Positions 24,227 to 33,062 of a DNA stretch of 64,000 nucleotides are shown here, in pieces. The DNA is from Aldehydirespirator sp963662645. Lineage in GTDB: Bacteria > Actinomycetota > Acidimicrobiia > Acidimicrobiales > Aldehydirespiratoraceae. The stretch's first letter is position 1; every line of letters begins with the position of its first letter. The position numbers and the translations under genes were made by a program. The notes beneath the pieces are model-generated. The model worked only from the letters and a program-made list of their open reading frames with translations, was not told the DNA's origin and searched no databases. The stretch spans positions 3,596,001-3,660,000 of the forward strand of contig OY759762.1 in the NCBI GenBank assembly GCA_963662645.2. The letters run 5' to 3'.

Positions 24227-27040
24227 TTGCCAGGCAAGATCCGCGTCCACGAGCTCGCCAAGGAGCTCGGGCTGACCAACCAGGAGACGCTTGATCTTTG
24301 CTTCGCGCTCAGCATCGGAGTCAAGTCACATTCGTCGAGCATCGTTGAGGCTCAAGCCGACCGGGTCCGGCGAAGGGCGGAGCGCGATGGGCTCCTGAAG
24401 CCTCCACCTCCTCCACCTCCTCCACCTCCTCCGCCCCCGGTCGAGGTAGCGGAGCCGGAGCCCAAGGTGCCCGAGACCCCCGCGCCGGTCGCGGCGACCG
24501 CGGCAGCCGAGAAGCCGGTCGCGACCAAGGCAGAGGCCGAACTCTCCGCCTCCGAGCCTGCCGCTCCTGCGAGACCCGCAGTCGCGGCCGCAGAAGACTC
24601 CAAGGCCCGGCCGGCCGTCGCGGCGGAGGTCGTCTCCCAGGCCGAGCAGCCGATCCAGCCGGCCCCGGCTGCCAAGGCGAAGGCGACCGAGCCGGCCGCG
24701 GCCAAGCCGAAGGTGACCATCTCCTCTAGCGGCAGCGTGGCTCCGGCCAAGCGAGCCCCGCTCCAGGAGCCTCAGCCGGTGGTGGACGAGCCGCCGCCGA
24801 AGCCGGCCGCTCACAGGGTTCAGACCGGCGCCGCCCCACCCCGCCCTCTCAGGCCGGGAACCCCACCCGTCTCGCGGTCGGGCAAGCCGATCCCGCCTCC
24901 GCCTCCGCCTCGCCGCCTCCGGCCTCCTGCCTCTCAGGGCACTCCGACCCGCCGGAGCGCAGGCGCGCCGGAGCGCCGGCCGGCCGGTGGCGGCGCCCGC
25001 CCGCCGGGCTCCCGACCCCCGGCTGATCGGCCGGCAGGTCCTCGCCGCGGCGCACCGGTGGGCGGTCCTCGCTCGCTCGGCGGCCCCCGCCCGGTTGCCC
25101 CCGGGCCTCCAGGCCGCCCCGGGGGAAGGGGCGGACCAGGGGGAGCGCAGCGCCGCCCGCCCCGCCGCAAGAGCCGCAGGCGCCGGGTTCGCGAGGAACT
25201 GCAGCCCATGGACGTCCCGACCTACACGCCGCGACACGCGGCCGTGCCGGAGGGCGTGGTCGTCGTAGAGCGGGCCTCGGCCGCTCAGGACTTCGGTCCC
25301 AAGCTCAATCGCACCGCTGCGGACGTGGTTCGCTTCCTTATGCAGCACGGCGAGATGGTGACCGCCACACAGTCGCTCAGCGACGAGATGATGGAGTTGT
25401 TCGCGGCCGAGATTGGCGCCGAGATCCGTCTCGTCGATCCCGGTGAGGAGCAGGAGGCCGAACTCCGCAAACTCCTCGGCATCGAAGTCGATGATGACTC
25501 CGGCGCTGCTCCTCTGCGGCCTCCGGTGGTCACCGTGATGGGCCATGTGGACCACGGCAAGACGCTGCTGCTGGACCGGATCCGCGACACGAACGTGGTC
25601 GACGGAGAGGCAGGCGGGATCACGCAGCACATCGGTGCCTATCAGGTCGAGCGCAATGACCGGTCGCTCACGTTCATCGACACTCCGGGCCACGAGGCGT
25701 TCACGGCGATGCGGGCCCGAGGAGCGAGCGCCACCGACATCGTCGTGCTGGTCGTCGCCGCCGACGACGGTGTGATGCCCCAGACGATCGAGGCCATCAA
25801 CCACGCCAAGGCCGCGGACGTCCCCATCGTCGTCGCGGTCAACAAGATCGACCGCCCCAACGCCGATCCGCCGAGGACCGTGGCCGGAGTGGCCGAGCAG
25901 GGTCTGGTTCCAGAGGCCTGGGGTGGCGAGACCATCTACTGCGAAGTGTCGGCCCTGACCGGCGACGGCATCGAGGAATTGCTGGATCAGATACTGCTGG
26001 TGGCAGAGGTGGAGGATCTCAGGTCACCGCCGGGGGGCCGGGCTGGCGGTGTCGTTCTCGAGTCGAATCTCGACATCGGCCGGGGTCCAGTGGCCACCGT
26101 GCTGGTGCAAAGAGGCACGCTGCGCATCGGTGACCCGATGGTTGCGGGGGCGTCCTGGGGCCGGGTGAGGGCGCTGCTCGACGACCGGGGCGAGGGCGTC
26201 GACGAGGCTGTTCCTTCGACACCGGTTCAGGTCCTGGGCCTGTCGGAGGTCGCCATCGCGGGCGACGCCTTCGCGGTCGCCCCGAACGAGAAGATCGCCG
26301 GCCGGGTGGCCGACACCCGCGAGCATTGGCAGCGATTGTCGAGTCTGGGCCGCGAGGCGCACGCCCTGTCCGGCGGAGCCAAGCTCGAGGATCTCTTCAC
26401 CCGGATCCAGCGGGGCGAGACCGCCACCCTCAACGTCATCGTGAAGGCGGACGTCAACGGATCCCTGGAGGCCGTCACCGAGAGTCTCCGCAAGCTGGAG
26501 ACCGGCGACGTCCGCATCGCCATCGTGCATCGCGGCGTGGGCGGCATCACCGAGAACGACATCCAGCTCGCGTCGGCCTCGAACGCGACCATCATCGGGT
26601 TCAACGTCCGTCCCGACCGCAAGGCGCGCGAGGCCGCTGATGCTGAGAACGTCGAGATCCGCACGTACGAGATCATCTACAAGCTGCTCGAGGACGTGTC
26701 GTCGGCCATGGTCGGGATGCTGGCCCCCGACATCGTGGAGACCGTCACGGGCGAGGCCGAAGTGCGCCAGGTCTTCCGCATCCCCCGGGTGGGCGCGGTG
26801 GCGGGCTGCTACGTTCAGAACGGCACGATCACCCGAGGGGCGAAGGTGCGATTCCTGCGCGACGGGACCATCATCTGGAAGGGGACCATCAATTCGCTGA
26901 AGCGCTTCGCCGACGATGTCCGCGAGGTTCAGTCCGGGTTCGAGTGCGGTATAGGCCTCAGCAACTTCCAGGACCTCAAGGGGGGCGACATCATCGAGAC
27001 CTTCGAAGAGCGTGAGGTGGCCCGAACCCTCGAGGGGTGA
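24227..27040 (+). CDS. infB: translation initiation factor IF-2
   Basis: GTPase that places initiator tRNA on the 30S subunit. 937 residues: IF2_N domain 1-55 (MPGKIRVHELAKELGLTNQE), a disordered Pro/Ala/Arg-rich linker about 60-330 including a 13-proline run near 66-78, then the G domain with GHVDHGKT at 439-446, DTPGH near 485 and NKID near 539. C-terminal domains III-IV follow. The start is TTG 24227 with an AAGGGGG site; the nearby ATG 24222 is out of frame. The polyproline run would call for EF-P. Confidence 0.95.
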   Translation: MPGKIRVHELAKELGLTNQETLDLCFALSIGVKSHSSSIVEAQADRVRRRAERDGLLKPPPPPPPPPPPPPVEVAEPEPKVPETPAPVAATAAAEKPVATKAEAELSASEPAAPARPAVAAAEDSKARPAVAAEVVSQAEQPIQPAPAAKAKATEPAAAKPKVTISSSGSVAPAKRAPLQEPQPVVDEPPPKPAAHRVQTGAAPPRPLRPGTPPVSRSGKPIPPPPPPRRLRPPASQGTPTRRSAGAPERRPAGGGARPPGSRPPADRPAGPRRGAPVGGPRSLGGPRPVAPGPPGRPGGRGGPGGAQRRPPRRKSRRRRVREELQPMDVPTYTPRHAAVPEGVVVVERASAAQDFGPKLNRTAADVVRFLMQHGEMVTATQSLSDEMMELFAAEIGAEIRLVDPGEEQEAELRKLLGIEVDDDSGAAPLRPPVVTVMGHVDHGKTLLLDRIRDTNVVDGEAGGITQHIGAYQVERNDRSLTFIDTPGHEAFTAMRARGASATDIVVLVVAADDGVMPQTIEAINHAKAADVPIVVAVNKIDRPNADPPRTVAGVAEQGLVPEAWGGETIYCEVSALTGDGIEELLDQILLVAEVEDLRSPPGGRAGGVVLESNLDIGRGPVATVLVQRGTLRIGDPMVAGASWGRVRALLDDRGEGVDEAVPSTPVQVLGLSEVAIAGDAFAVAPNEKIAGRVADTREHWQRLSSLGREAHALSGGAKLEDLFTRIQRGETATLNVIVKADVNGSLEAVTESLRKLETGDVRIAIVHRGVGGITENDIQLASASNATIIGFNVRPDRKAREAADAENVEIRTYEIIYKLLEDVSSAMVGMLAPDIVETVTGEAEVRQVFRIPRVGAVAGCYVQNGTITRGAKVRFLRDGTIIWKGTINSLKRFADDVREVQSGFECGIGLSNFQDLKGGDIIETFEEREVARTLEG

Positions 27041-27106
27041 GAGTCCGCCCGCCCGGCCCGCGATCACCGATGACACGGCGGCGACGATGAGACGGCGGCA
27101 TCAATG
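27037..27106 (+). repeat. 17-nt junction repeat infB-rbfA with chained micro-ORFs
   Basis: ATG starts lie at 27070, 27087 and 27104 (rbfA), 17 nt apart, and each begins ATGA(C/G)A CG. GTG 27037 overlaps the infB stop and is in frame with ATG 27070. That frame ends at a TGA overlapping ATG 27087 (MRRRHQ), whose TGA overlaps the rbfA ATG. The short peptides copy the MTRR N-terminus of RbfA. Confidence 0.6.
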
Positions 27107-27499
27107 ACACGACGAGTCCGGCGCTCGCACCCCGACCACCGGGCCGGCCATCGCACCGCCCGGGTGGGAGAGCTCATCCGGCGTATCGTCGCCGAGTCCA
27201 TGGAGGAACTCGACGACGACCGGCTGGCCATGGTGTCGGTCACCGGCGCGGACGTGGACCGGGATCTGCATCGAGCCGTTGTGTGGTTCACGTCCCTCGG
27301 CGATACCGAGGAGGACGATCTGGCCATCGCTGAGGCCTTCCAGGAGCATGCCGGCCATTTGCGGCGAACAGTCGGGGATCAGACCCGTCTGCGGCGCACG
27401 CCGGAGCTCGTGTTCCGTCCCGACACCGTGCTGCGCTCGGCCGAGCGCATCGAGAGGCTTCTCAGCGGCGCCGACGGCACCGCCGATCCCGAGAGCTGA
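27104..27499 (+). CDS. rbfA: ribosome-binding factor A
   Basis: KH-fold 30S maturation and cold-shock factor. 131 residues with RVGELIRRIVAESMEELDDDRL at about 20-41 and RTPELVFRPDTVLRSAERIERLL near 98-120, the family C-terminal motif. ATG 27104. There is no clear SD, so translation probably depends on coupling through the preceding micro-ORFs. Confidence 0.93.
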   Translation: MTRRVRRSHPDHRAGHRTARVGELIRRIVAESMEELDDDRLAMVSVTGADVDRDLHRAVVWFTSLGDTEEDDLAIAEAFQEHAGHLRRTVGDQTRLRRTPELVFRPDTVLRSAERIERLLSGADGTADPES

Positions 27500-27562
27500 G
27501 AGGCCGAGCGGGTAGGAGGCCGACACCCGGTGATTCTGACGAGACGCTCAGCGAGACGCTGG

Positions 27563-27599
27563 CCCGAGCGGCCCGTGAGCGCAGCGAACAAGAGCGGAA
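27563..27599 (+). repeat. dispersed 37-nt intergenic repeat, copy 2
   Basis: Same element as at 22083, here in the rbfA-truB gap, which also holds a short direct repeat (GAGACGCT twice, 27541-27560). Confidence 0.7.
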
Positions 27600-27651
27600 G
27601 TGACAACGTCGCACCGCGAGCCTGCATCGCCCGCCCGCGGATCCACTAGCC

Positions 27652-28515
27652 GTGCCCGACGGAGTCGCGGTCATCGACAAGCCCGCGGGCTGGACCAGCC
27701 ACGACGTGGTGGCCAAGGCGAGGGGGGTGCTGGGCACCCGCAAGGTGGGGCACAGCGGTACCCTCGATCCCGACGCCACCGGAGTCCTGGTCCTCGGCGT
27801 GGGCCGGGCCACCCGGCTGTTGCGGTACGTCACCGGACTCCCCAAGAGCTACGAGGCGGAGATCGTGCTCGGAGTCGAGACCGACACCCTCGATTCGTCC
27901 GGGCGGGTGACGGCTCGTCACGACATGGCCGAGGTGAGCGCAGCGCAGGCCCGCGAGGCTGCTGGCGCTCTGACCGGCGAGATCCTCCAGACTCCGCCCA
28001 TGGTCTCGGCCGTGAAAGTGGGAGGGCGCCGGCTCCACGCCCTCGCCCGGGCTGGGGTCGAGGTGGAGCGGGAGGCCCGCCGAGTCACCGTGCATTGCTT
28101 CGATGTCGCCCCCGTGTCCGGCGCTGAGGCGGTGCTGCGGGCGGTCGTCGACTGCTCCTCGGGCACCTATGTGCGGGTGCTTGCCGCGGACCTCGGCCGG
28201 GCCCTGGGCGGGGGCGCGCACCTGAGGAACCTTCGGCGGACCGCGGTCGGCAGCTTCGGGCTCGCTTGTGCCCGCCCCGTCGAGTCGGCCGAGGTCTTGC
28301 CGATGGCGCACGCGGTCAAGCACCTGGCGGGTGTGCGGGTCGGCCCGGAAGTGGCTGCCGAGGTGACTCACGGTCGGGTGCTGGACCTCGACCGGCTCGG
28401 CGCCGCGGGCGCCGGACCATGGGCGGTGCACGACACCGACGGCGGGCTGCTCGCCGTGTACGAGCGGTTCCGCAGCGGAGCCAAGCCGGCAGTGGTGGTG
28501 GCGGCTGTCGCTTAG
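27652..28515 (+). CDS. truB: tRNA pseudouridine(55) synthase TruB
   Basis: Forms pseudouridine 55 in the T-loop of tRNAs. 287 residues. Catalytic aspartate D39 in HSGTLDPDATGVL; GWTSHDVV at 13-20; the family motif YVRVLAADLGRALGGGAHL near 172-190. A C-terminal PUA-like tail is present. GTG 27652 gives MPDGVAVIDKPAGWTSHD. Confidence 0.95.
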   Translation: MPDGVAVIDKPAGWTSHDVVAKARGVLGTRKVGHSGTLDPDATGVLVLGVGRATRLLRYVTGLPKSYEAEIVLGVETDTLDSSGRVTARHDMAEVSAAQAREAAGALTGEILQTPPMVSAVKVGGRRLHALARAGVEVEREARRVTVHCFDVAPVSGAEAVLRAVVDCSSGTYVRVLAADLGRALGGGAHLRNLRRTAVGSFGLACARPVESAEVLPMAHAVKHLAGVRVGPEVAAEVTHGRVLDLDRLGAAGAGPWAVHDTDGGLLAVYERFRSGAKPAVVVAAVA

Positions 28516-28589
28516 CCGGCCGGCGTCGGTAGCCTCCCAGGCACCGGCCCCGGGGCCCGGAACCGTCACAGTCCGCGCTGGAGGCGTCC

Positions 28590-29537
28590 GTGGAACTGCT
28601 GCACGATCGGCGCGATCAACTCCCACCCATGGTGTCGGTCGCGGCCGCGATAGGGGTGTTCGACGGGGTGCACCTCGGTCACCAGGAGGTGCTCACCCAG
28701 GTTCGCAAGACCGCGGAGCGCCTGGGCGTGGCGTCTGCGGTCGTCACGTTCGACACCCACCCCGCATACGTGGTTCGCCCGGAGAACGCGCCGAAGCTGC
28801 TGACCACGCTCGAACAGAAACTGGAACTGCTCGAGGCCCAGGGGCTCGACTACACCTATGTGATCGAGTTCGACGAGGCGCGGGCCGGCACCCGGCCCGA
28901 GGAGTTCGTCGAGCAGGTCTTCCTCGACGCCCTCCACGCACGCGCCGTGGTGGTGGGGGAGGACTTCCACTTCGGCAAGGGCCGCACCGGCAACGTCGCC
29001 GAACTCCAGCGCTTGGGGAGCGAGTGGGACTTCGAGGTGGTGCCGCTGAAGCTCATTCGCCACCATCGCAACGCCCGCGAGCCGGTGTCGTCCACCGCCG
29101 TGCGGCGCGCTCTGGCCGGCGGCGACGTGGCCCGGGCCGCGGCCATGCTGGGGCGCTACTACGAAGTGCGCGGCACGGTCGTGCCCGGAGACAGGCGGGG
29201 CGTGACGGTCGGGTTTCCCACCGCCAACGTGCCCGTCCCGAAGTTCATGGCCTGGCCCGCCGACGCGGTGTACGCGGGCTGGTGCACGCTGCCCGACGGC
29301 CAGCGCAGGGGGTGCGCCATCAATATCGGCCGCCGGCCGACCTTCTATGAGCATGCCCAGAAGTCACTGCTCGAGGCCCATGTCATCGACTTCGAGGGCG
29401 ACCTGTACGGATGCGAGGTGCAGGTTGAGTTCGTCGACTTCTTGAGGAGTGAGCGCAAGTTCGAGGGGATTGAACATCTTTCGGCCCAGCTCGCCATCGA
29501 TGTAGCCGACGCGCGGCAGCGACTCGGGCTGGCGTGA
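28590..29537 (+). CDS. ribF: bifunctional riboflavin kinase/FAD synthetase
   Basis: Makes FMN and FAD from riboflavin. 315 residues: N-terminal adenylyltransferase with GVFDGVHLGHQ at 22-32 and the SSTAVRRAL motif near 171-179, C-terminal kinase with VGFPTANV near 206-213 and the NIGRRPTF stretch near 253. GTG 28590. The stop overlaps a micro-ORF leading to ribA. Confidence 0.95.
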   Translation: MELLHDRRDQLPPMVSVAAAIGVFDGVHLGHQEVLTQVRKTAERLGVASAVVTFDTHPAYVVRPENAPKLLTTLEQKLELLEAQGLDYTYVIEFDEARAGTRPEEFVEQVFLDALHARAVVVGEDFHFGKGRTGNVAELQRLGSEWDFEVVPLKLIRHHRNAREPVSSTAVRRALAGGDVARAAAMLGRYYEVRGTVVPGDRRGVTVGFPTANVPVPKFMAWPADAVYAGWCTLPDGQRRGCAINIGRRPTFYEHAQKSLLEAHVIDFEGDLYGCEVQVEFVDFLRSERKFEGIEHLSAQLAIDVADARQRLGLA

Positions 29538-29569
29538 GCAGAGCGGCCGCGCGGTTCGGGCCGGCGTGA
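29525..29569 (+). repeat. 32-nt junction duplication ribF-ribA with a micro-ORF
   Basis: CGGGCTGGCGTGAGCAG at 29525 recurs 32 nt later as CGGGCCGGCGTGAGCAG. GTG 29534 overlaps the ribF stop and reads MSRAAARFGPA to a TGA overlapping GTG 29566, the ribA start (MSSTAPDG). ribA has no clear SD of its own. Confidence 0.65.
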
Positions 29570-30204
29570 GCAGCACGGCGCCCGACGGAGGGCCTCACCC
29601 GGCGTCAACGGTGGAGCACGTCGAGCATTTCGCGGAGGCGCTCGTTCCCACCCCGCATGGCGAGTTCCTGGCCCACGTGTATTTGGCTGCCGGTGGTGAT
29701 CAGCATGTCGCCTGCGTGATGGGCGATGTGGAGGACCCGCCGCCTCCGCTGGTGCGAGTGCACTCGGAGTGCCTGACGGGAGACGTGCTGCGGTCGCTGC
29801 GTTGCGACTGCGGGGCACAGCTCGATCATGCGCTGGCCGCCATCGCGGCCGAGGGGCGCGGAGTGCTGCTGTACCTGCGGGGCCATGAGGGCCGGGGCAT
29901 CGGCATCGGACACAAGATCAGGGCCTATGCCCTGCAGGAGCACGGGCTCGACACCGTCGAGGCGAATGCCGCCCAGGGGCTGCCGGTGGACGCCCGCGTC
30001 TACGACGCCGCCGCGGCCATCCTCGCGGATCTGGGCCTCTCCGGGGTGAGGCTGCTGACCAACAACCCCGCCAAGTGCGAGGGTCTGGCCAGCTGCGGGA
30101 TCGAGGTGGTCGAGCGGGTCCCCATCGAGACAGGCGCCCGGCCCGAGAACCTCCGCTACCTCCACACCAAGCGAGCCAAACTGGGCCATTCCCTCGGCGA
30201 CTGA
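29566..30204 (+). CDS. ribA: GTP cyclohydrolase II
   Basis: First step of riboflavin synthesis from GTP. 212 residues. Zinc ligands C69, C80 and C82 lie in HSECLTGDVLRSLRCDCG, followed by the GTP-binding LRGHEGRGIGIGHKIRAY near 104-121 and LLTNNPAKCEGL near 163-174. It stands alone rather than fused to RibB as in many actinobacteria. It pairs with ribF, so the end and start of the flavin route sit together. Confidence 0.94.
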   Translation: MSSTAPDGGPHPASTVEHVEHFAEALVPTPHGEFLAHVYLAAGGDQHVACVMGDVEDPPPPLVRVHSECLTGDVLRSLRCDCGAQLDHALAAIAAEGRGVLLYLRGHEGRGIGIGHKIRAYALQEHGLDTVEANAAQGLPVDARVYDAAAAILADLGLSGVRLLTNNPAKCEGLASCGIEVVERVPIETGARPENLRYLHTKRAKLGHSLGD

Positions 30205-30220
30205 GCCGCGAGGGCAAGGC

Positions 30221-30235
30221 GGCTGACGCTCAGCC
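30221..30235 (+). terminator. hairpin after ribA
   Basis: GGCTGA (30221-30226), loop CGC, TCAGCC (30230-30235). No T-run; a possible weak end of the long housekeeping block. Confidence 0.25.
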
Positions 30236-30356
30236 CTCGAACCGCCTCATCCTGACGGCCTCACGTATTGCGGCCCTGTTTGCTCGAACTTCTGGCCGGC
30301 GGTAAGCCAGACATACGGAAGTTCAATGAAATATCCCGGCTCCGGCGGCCCGAGGC

Positions 30357-30362
30357 TAGGAT
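30357..30362 (+). promoter_or_regulatory. -10 hexamer of a leaderless promoter for the nucleotidyltransferase
   Basis: TAGGAT ends 7 nt before ATG 30370. Confidence 0.45.
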
Positions 30363-30369
30363 GGGGCCC

Positions 30370-31371
30370 ATGGCAGTCGTCGAGGCCGATGCGCCGACCG
30401 TGGAGGATGCTCGCCGCGCCGCCGACGCTCTGGTGGCCGAAGGCGCTCGCGAGGTGTGGCTGTACGGCTCGGTGGCCCGCGGCGAGGCCCACCTGGGCAG
30501 CGACATCGATCTGATGGCGGTGTTCGACGACGTGCAGTACCGGGGTCGGTATCGCGTCGAACAGGCGCTGGGGCGTGTCGCCGCCGAGGCCTCGGGCTGG
30601 TGGACCGAGGTGCATGTGACCGACTGGCCCGAGTGGCGCATCCAGCGCGAGAAGGTGTCGTCGTCCTTTGTAGCTGCTATATCAAATGATCTCATGCTAT
30701 TATCTCAATCTTCAATTGGGACGTCTGAGGTGGATTGGGGCAAGGCACAGGTCATGGCCACATCGAACGAGGAGCTGGCGTTGCAGCGCCTGCGGGACAC
30801 CCTGATGAACCTGCGCAAGATCGTCGCGCTCTTCGGTCCCACCAGCGTCGAGCAGGCTCTGATCGGCTCGGACGACCGCCTCGACTACATGGAGTTGCGC
30901 GGCTCCCGTCTGATCATGGTGTGCGAGGCGTCGCACCTGGTGGTCGAGAACGCGTCGAAGGCGGTGGCCGTCCTGTCGGGCGTGGACGCCGAGCTGCAGT
31001 GGTCCCATGATGTCGGCAGCATTATCAAGGCGCTGGGCGCCGTCGACGCGGCCGCTCTCGGGGCACTGGTGGCGGCCGCGCCGGGACTGGTGAAGTCGCC
31101 CAACTATCTGACGATGTGGCGCACCCGCGGTGCCTACGGCACCCCGACCGAGGGCAGGACCGCCCTGGAGGTCGCCTCGCCCGCGTTCGCGTCGGCGGTC
31201 GCGGTGATCGCCTGCGACGCCGCCGACTACGCCGCCCGGGCGGTGTCGCGCCTGGTAGGAGGAGACATGCCCGACGACGCAGTCGAGCTGATAGAGCGGT
31301 GCTCCACCCTGCGAGACATGCTCGTCAACCGCGACATCGTGAGCGGCAAGCCCCGAGTCCCCAAGCCCTGA
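30370..31371 (+). CDS. fused MNT nucleotidyltransferase-HEPN-like protein
   Basis: 333 residues. The N-terminal half is a minimal nucleotidyltransferase: LYGSVARGEAHLGSDIDLMAVFDD at about 31-54, with catalytic aspartates D45 and D47. The helical C-terminal half (about 135-330) resembles HEPN or substrate-binding helices, with LRGSRLIMVCEASHLVVENASKAV. MNT-HEPN pairs are usually toxin-antitoxin systems encoded by two genes; here they would be one chain. The two halves meet in an AT-rich patch (30660-30730) with rare codons, unlike either side. A resistance-type adenylyltransferase is the main alternative. Confidence 0.7.
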   Translation: MAVVEADAPTVEDARRAADALVAEGAREVWLYGSVARGEAHLGSDIDLMAVFDDVQYRGRYRVEQALGRVAAEASGWWTEVHVTDWPEWRIQREKVSSSFVAAISNDLMLLSQSSIGTSEVDWGKAQVMATSNEELALQRLRDTLMNLRKIVALFGPTSVEQALIGSDDRLDYMELRGSRLIMVCEASHLVVENASKAVAVLSGVDAELQWSHDVGSIIKALGAVDAAALGALVAAAPGLVKSPNYLTMWRTRGAYGTPTEGRTALEVASPAFASAVAVIACDAADYAARAVSRLVGGDMPDDAVELIERCSTLRDMLVNRDIVSGKPRVPKP

Positions 31372-31464
31372 GCCCCGCCGAGGAGCTGGCGGCCCAATGT
31401 CCCCAATGGCTGCCGTCGTCCCGCGGCGCTAGACGGCGGCGAGTCTGCCCGTGGCCCGGTCGAT

Positions 31465-32865
31465 CTAGCTGAGCGTGAACAGCGGCTGGTGTTGCCCACT
31501 GGTGGAGTGGCGTGATCCTTGTCGCCGGAGGGCAGGGTCTGGTGCGGCGATGCCGATGCGGACGGTCGGGCGTGCTTCTTCTCGCCGGAGGGCAGGGTCT
31601 GGTTGAGATGCGGGCGGATCCGGGTCGTGCTGGGTGTCCGGCATCAGCAACGGGGTTGGACGCTCAGGCGCGAGTGCCGGTCCATGATGGATGCGATCGG
31701 GCGGGTGAAGCGTGTGCCACCCGTCGGGACTCTTGAGGATCCGCCAGCCGTCGTGGTGGATGCGGTGATGGCAGTTCCAGCAGGCCGGGACGAGGTTGTC
31801 GAGCTTGGTGAGCCCGCCTTGTGAGGCTGGTTCGATGTGGTGGCCCTGGCAGATGCCGGGGTTGGCGCCGCAGTGGAAGCACCCGCCCCATTTGGCGATG
31901 AGCAGCTGCCACTGGGATTCGGTGACGGTGCGGCGGGACTCGGTGCGCCAGATGGGCTTGCCCTTGCGGTCGTAGACGACGCCGGTGAGCCTGGCGTTGC
32001 AGGAAAGTTGTTCGAGCAACGCCTTGGGGAGCCGCTCTCCGTCGGGGAGTTCTGCTATGAGTGCGCCGGTGGCGTCGTCGACGTGGGCGACCACACAGAT
32101 GTCGGCGAAAGGCTTGCCGCCGCCGTTGCCGGCGCGCGAGGAGTTGTTGCCCGTGAGGTTGTCGAGGGCGTCGGCCATGCACTGGTCGAAGGTGCGCCGC
32201 TTGCGGCCGTTGCTGTCGGCGGTCTGCTCTTTGTCGACATCATGAAGGCGGCGGGCTTCGGCCCGGAGCCGGGTGGCGATGCGCTTGCCGGTGACCGGGT
32301 CGAACTCGCCCCGCAGATGCACCATGCCGTCATCGTCGTCCCACATCCGCACGCAGCGTCTGGCCTGTTGGCGGCGGTATTCGGACTCTCCGCCGTCGGC
32401 TTGGTGGTCAGCGGTCCAGTGCCGGGCCTCGCGGGCGAACTGCTCGGGCCGCATCGACTCGGCCTTGGCCAGCAGCTCGCGGTCGGATTCGACATTAGCG
32501 GCGCTGGTCTTCTCAAGCGCATCGGCGAGCCGCTTGGCGTTGGCCTGTGACACCCGCCCCGACTCCACTGCCTCCCGCACGGTCGGGACGGCCCCGATGG
32601 CCTCGGCCGTCTTGACCCGGCTGTGCGCGTCACGCCGCGACAGCCCGGCTGCGTCCGCTAGGACCTGGGCGCCGCCGTCGCCATGGCGTTCGGCCCGGGC
32701 GATGATGCGGGCCGCGCCGGCCTGGAACGCCGAACCGGCGGCCATGAACGCCTTGCAGACCGCGAGCGCCTCGCGCATCTCCGCACACGACGCCGAGCCG
32801 TCATCGACGTAGGCCAGCATCTCCTTGGCGGCGGCCTCGGCCCGTCGTGCGCTCTCGATCAGCAT
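31465..32865 (-). CDS. DUF222/HNH endonuclease domain protein
   Basis: 466 residues from ATG 32865. The long helical DUF222 region (about 1-300) is typical of the actinobacterial 13E12-repeat family. A zinc-type HNH domain follows at about 327-375 with CFHCG, CQGHHIEPASQGGLTKLDN and CWNCHHRIHHDGW. The C-terminus carries two copies of DPALRR. The role is uncertain; copies are often multiple and mobile-like. The start is set by a consensus promoter whose -10 ends 6 nt before the ATG (leaderless); the longer frame to 32934 runs through that promoter. Confidence 0.88.
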   Translation of the reverse strand: MLIESARRAEAAAKEMLAYVDDGSASCAEMREALAVCKAFMAAGSAFQAGAARIIARAERHGDGGAQVLADAAGLSRRDAHSRVKTAEAIGAVPTVREAVESGRVSQANAKRLADALEKTSAANVESDRELLAKAESMRPEQFAREARHWTADHQADGGESEYRRQQARRCVRMWDDDDGMVHLRGEFDPVTGKRIATRLRAEARRLHDVDKEQTADSNGRKRRTFDQCMADALDNLTGNNSSRAGNGGGKPFADICVVAHVDDATGALIAELPDGERLPKALLEQLSCNARLTGVVYDRKGKPIWRTESRRTVTESQWQLLIAKWGGCFHCGANPGICQGHHIEPASQGGLTKLDNLVPACWNCHHRIHHDGWRILKSPDGWHTLHPPDRIHHGPALAPERPTPLLMPDTQHDPDPPASQPDPALRREEARPTVRIGIAAPDPALRRQGSRHSTSGQHQPLFTLS

Positions 32866-32871
32866 GAACAG

Positions 32872-32901
32872 AGTATCCCACAAGGGTGTGACAACTGTCA
32901 A
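32872..32901 (-). promoter_or_regulatory. leaderless promoter of the HNH gene
   Basis: TTGACA (32901-32896), 18-nt spacer, GATACT (32877-32872), then 6 nt to ATG 32865. Confidence 0.6.
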
Positions 32902-33062
32902 GCATTTACAATAGTTTCTATATAGGATCATCATATTAAAGCCATGGTCGTTGTCTTCGCTGCCGGAGTGAGTTGATCATCCGGGCGACTACTCATGGCA
33001 GACTCAGGCGGTGCTGGGACTGATCGAGTACGCGCTGCGCCAAGCGGGGGCAGCCCTAAGCG

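Noticed and set aside
30670..30715. Internal promoter in the AT-rich patch of the MNT-HEPN gene
   Set aside because: TATTAT-like hexamers exist, but no -35 lies at a proper distance, and the frame continues without a start codon downstream that would need it.
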